NCBI RefSeq assembly: GCF_013402915.1
Contig: NC_050724.1
Location: 682,001-746,000 of the forward strand
Origin: Zygotorulaspora mrakii
Taxonomy: Eukaryota > Ascomycota > Saccharomycetes > Saccharomycetales > Saccharomycetaceae
Direction: 5' to 3'
DNA length: 64,000 nt
The notes below the pieces were generated by a model. The model was given only the letters and a program-made list of their open reading frames with translations, did no database searches and was not told where the DNA came from. A program made the translations under genes and the position numbers. How positions within the stretch are numbered: the first letter of the stretch is position 1; every line of letters begins with the position of its first letter. Positions 63,627 through 64,000 of the stretch are shown one piece after another.

Positions 63627-64000
63627 TCAATCAAGAGCATAAAACTCCCTTTTCAAAACACGGCCCAATCTTTTGATGCCTTCACGCGTTTCTTCGATAG
63701 ACACAGCAGCATAGGTACCTCTAAAGAAAATTTTGTGAGGTTCTGATTTACAATCAACGGCATACTGAAAAGAGAAATCTGTTTTTTCACCAACTTCAAA
63801 AAACTGGCTGGGGAATACTAGAGTACCTTCAGCAATGAACTCCTGGTAAAGGTATTGCTCGACGTCATTACATTTCGAATGAAATTTCCTCCGAAAGTCC
63901 GGATGTGCAGAGGCATCGATGATAATAGAAAAAAACATTCCTGCAGCTGGCGGAATGATTTCAACCCATGATTCATTGGGCAAATATTCTCTACACGCAT
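63627..64000 (-). CDS. C-terminal part of an aromatic/2-aminoadipate aminotransferase (ARO8/ARO9-like)
   Basis: The frame is open to the right edge, so only about the last 124 residues are visible. The segments SWVEIIPPAAGMFF, IDASAHPDF, a GTLVFPSQFF turn and the end FFRGTYAAVSIEETREGIKRLGRVLKREF resemble the small domain of fold-type I PLP transaminases of the yeast ARO8/ARO9 group, which act on aromatic amino acids and 2-aminoadipate. The PLP lysine lies outside the window. Which paralogue it is cannot be told. In S. cerevisiae the neighbour of RNR1 is TDA2 instead, so synteny ends here. Confidence 0.75.
   Translation of the reverse strand, partial: ACREYLPNESWVEIIPPAAGMFFSIIIDASAHPDFRRKFHSKCNDVEQYLYQEFIAEGTLVFPSQFFEVGEKTDFSFQYAVDCKSEPHKIFFRGTYAAVSIEETREGIKRLGRVLKREFYALD

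Noticed and set aside
63627..63983. Idea that the last gene is TDA2 (YER071C), from synteny
   Set aside because: The protein does not resemble the Tctex-like Tda2; it has the C-terminal signature of an ARO8/ARO9-type aminotransferase and its frame continues past the window edge.

Overview
This is budding-yeast nuclear DNA (Saccharomycetaceae). Almost every gene is a recognisable orthologue of a Saccharomyces cerevisiae gene. The RPL34 intron has exact GTATGT and TACTAAC signals. Genes are intron-poor and closely packed, and overall GC is moderate (about 40% by eye). The gene order interleaves two S. cerevisiae regions: chromosome V (YER050C to YER070W) and chromosome IX (YIL041W to YIL066C). 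Each S. cerevisiae duplicate pair (GIP2/PIG2, RPL34A/B, HMF1/MMF1, PCL6/PCL7, GPP2/GPP1, VHR2/VHR1, RGI1/RGI2, RNR1/RNR3) is a single gene here. The window therefore comes from a yeast that branched off before the whole-genome duplication, for example the Zygosaccharomyces/Torulaspora, Lachancea or Kluyveromyces groups. I cannot fix the species from sequence alone.

Layout. 1-9 kb: GVP36 (cut by the left edge), PKP1, RSM18, JHD1, CBR1, HOM3. 9-20 kb: a tail-anchored cytochrome b5-domain protein with no S. cerevisiae counterpart at this place, AGE2, PIC2, a small membrane ORF, a GIP2/PIG2-type glycogen-targeting subunit, MET30, HIS1. 20-30 kb: SYG1, NEO1, DFG10, FCY2. 30-36 kb: RPL34 (spliced), HMF1/MMF1, PET117, PCL6/7, CEM1. 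36-42 kb: GPP, isolated between two unusually long intergenic gaps, then THO1. 42-50 kb: a YIL055C-type protein, VHR1/2, ICL1, tRNA-Ser(UGA), RGI1/2. 50-64 kb: MOT2, SNP1, ARG5,6, ARC15, YRB2, EFM4, FIS1, RNR1, and the C-terminal part of an ARO8/ARO9-like aminotransferase cut by the right edge.

The genes are ordinary housekeeping functions: amino-acid synthesis (HOM3, HIS1, ARG5,6), mitochondrial functions (PKP1, RSM18, PIC2, PET117, CEM1, FIS1), lipid and membrane work (NEO1, DFG10, CBR1), nuclear mRNA work (SNP1, YRB2, THO1, MOT2) and carbon or phosphate control (ICL1, GPP, PCL6/7, SYG1, VHR). Several promoters carry sites that fit known regulation: Gcn4 at HOM3 and HIS1, Met31/32 plus Cbf1 at MET30, a CSRE at ICL1, three MCB boxes at RNR1, and Rap1-like sites at RPL34.

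I found no clear new multi-gene system, virus, transposon or CRISPR array. The points most worth a second look are: a GC-rich, hairpin-dense element in the RPL34 promoter; loss of three of four zinc cysteines in Rpl34; loss of the PHD finger in Jhd1; a possible two-start HMF1/MMF1 gene; the extra cytochrome b5 gene; and the long gaps around GPP. Start codons were set at ATG wherever an open frame ran further upstream.
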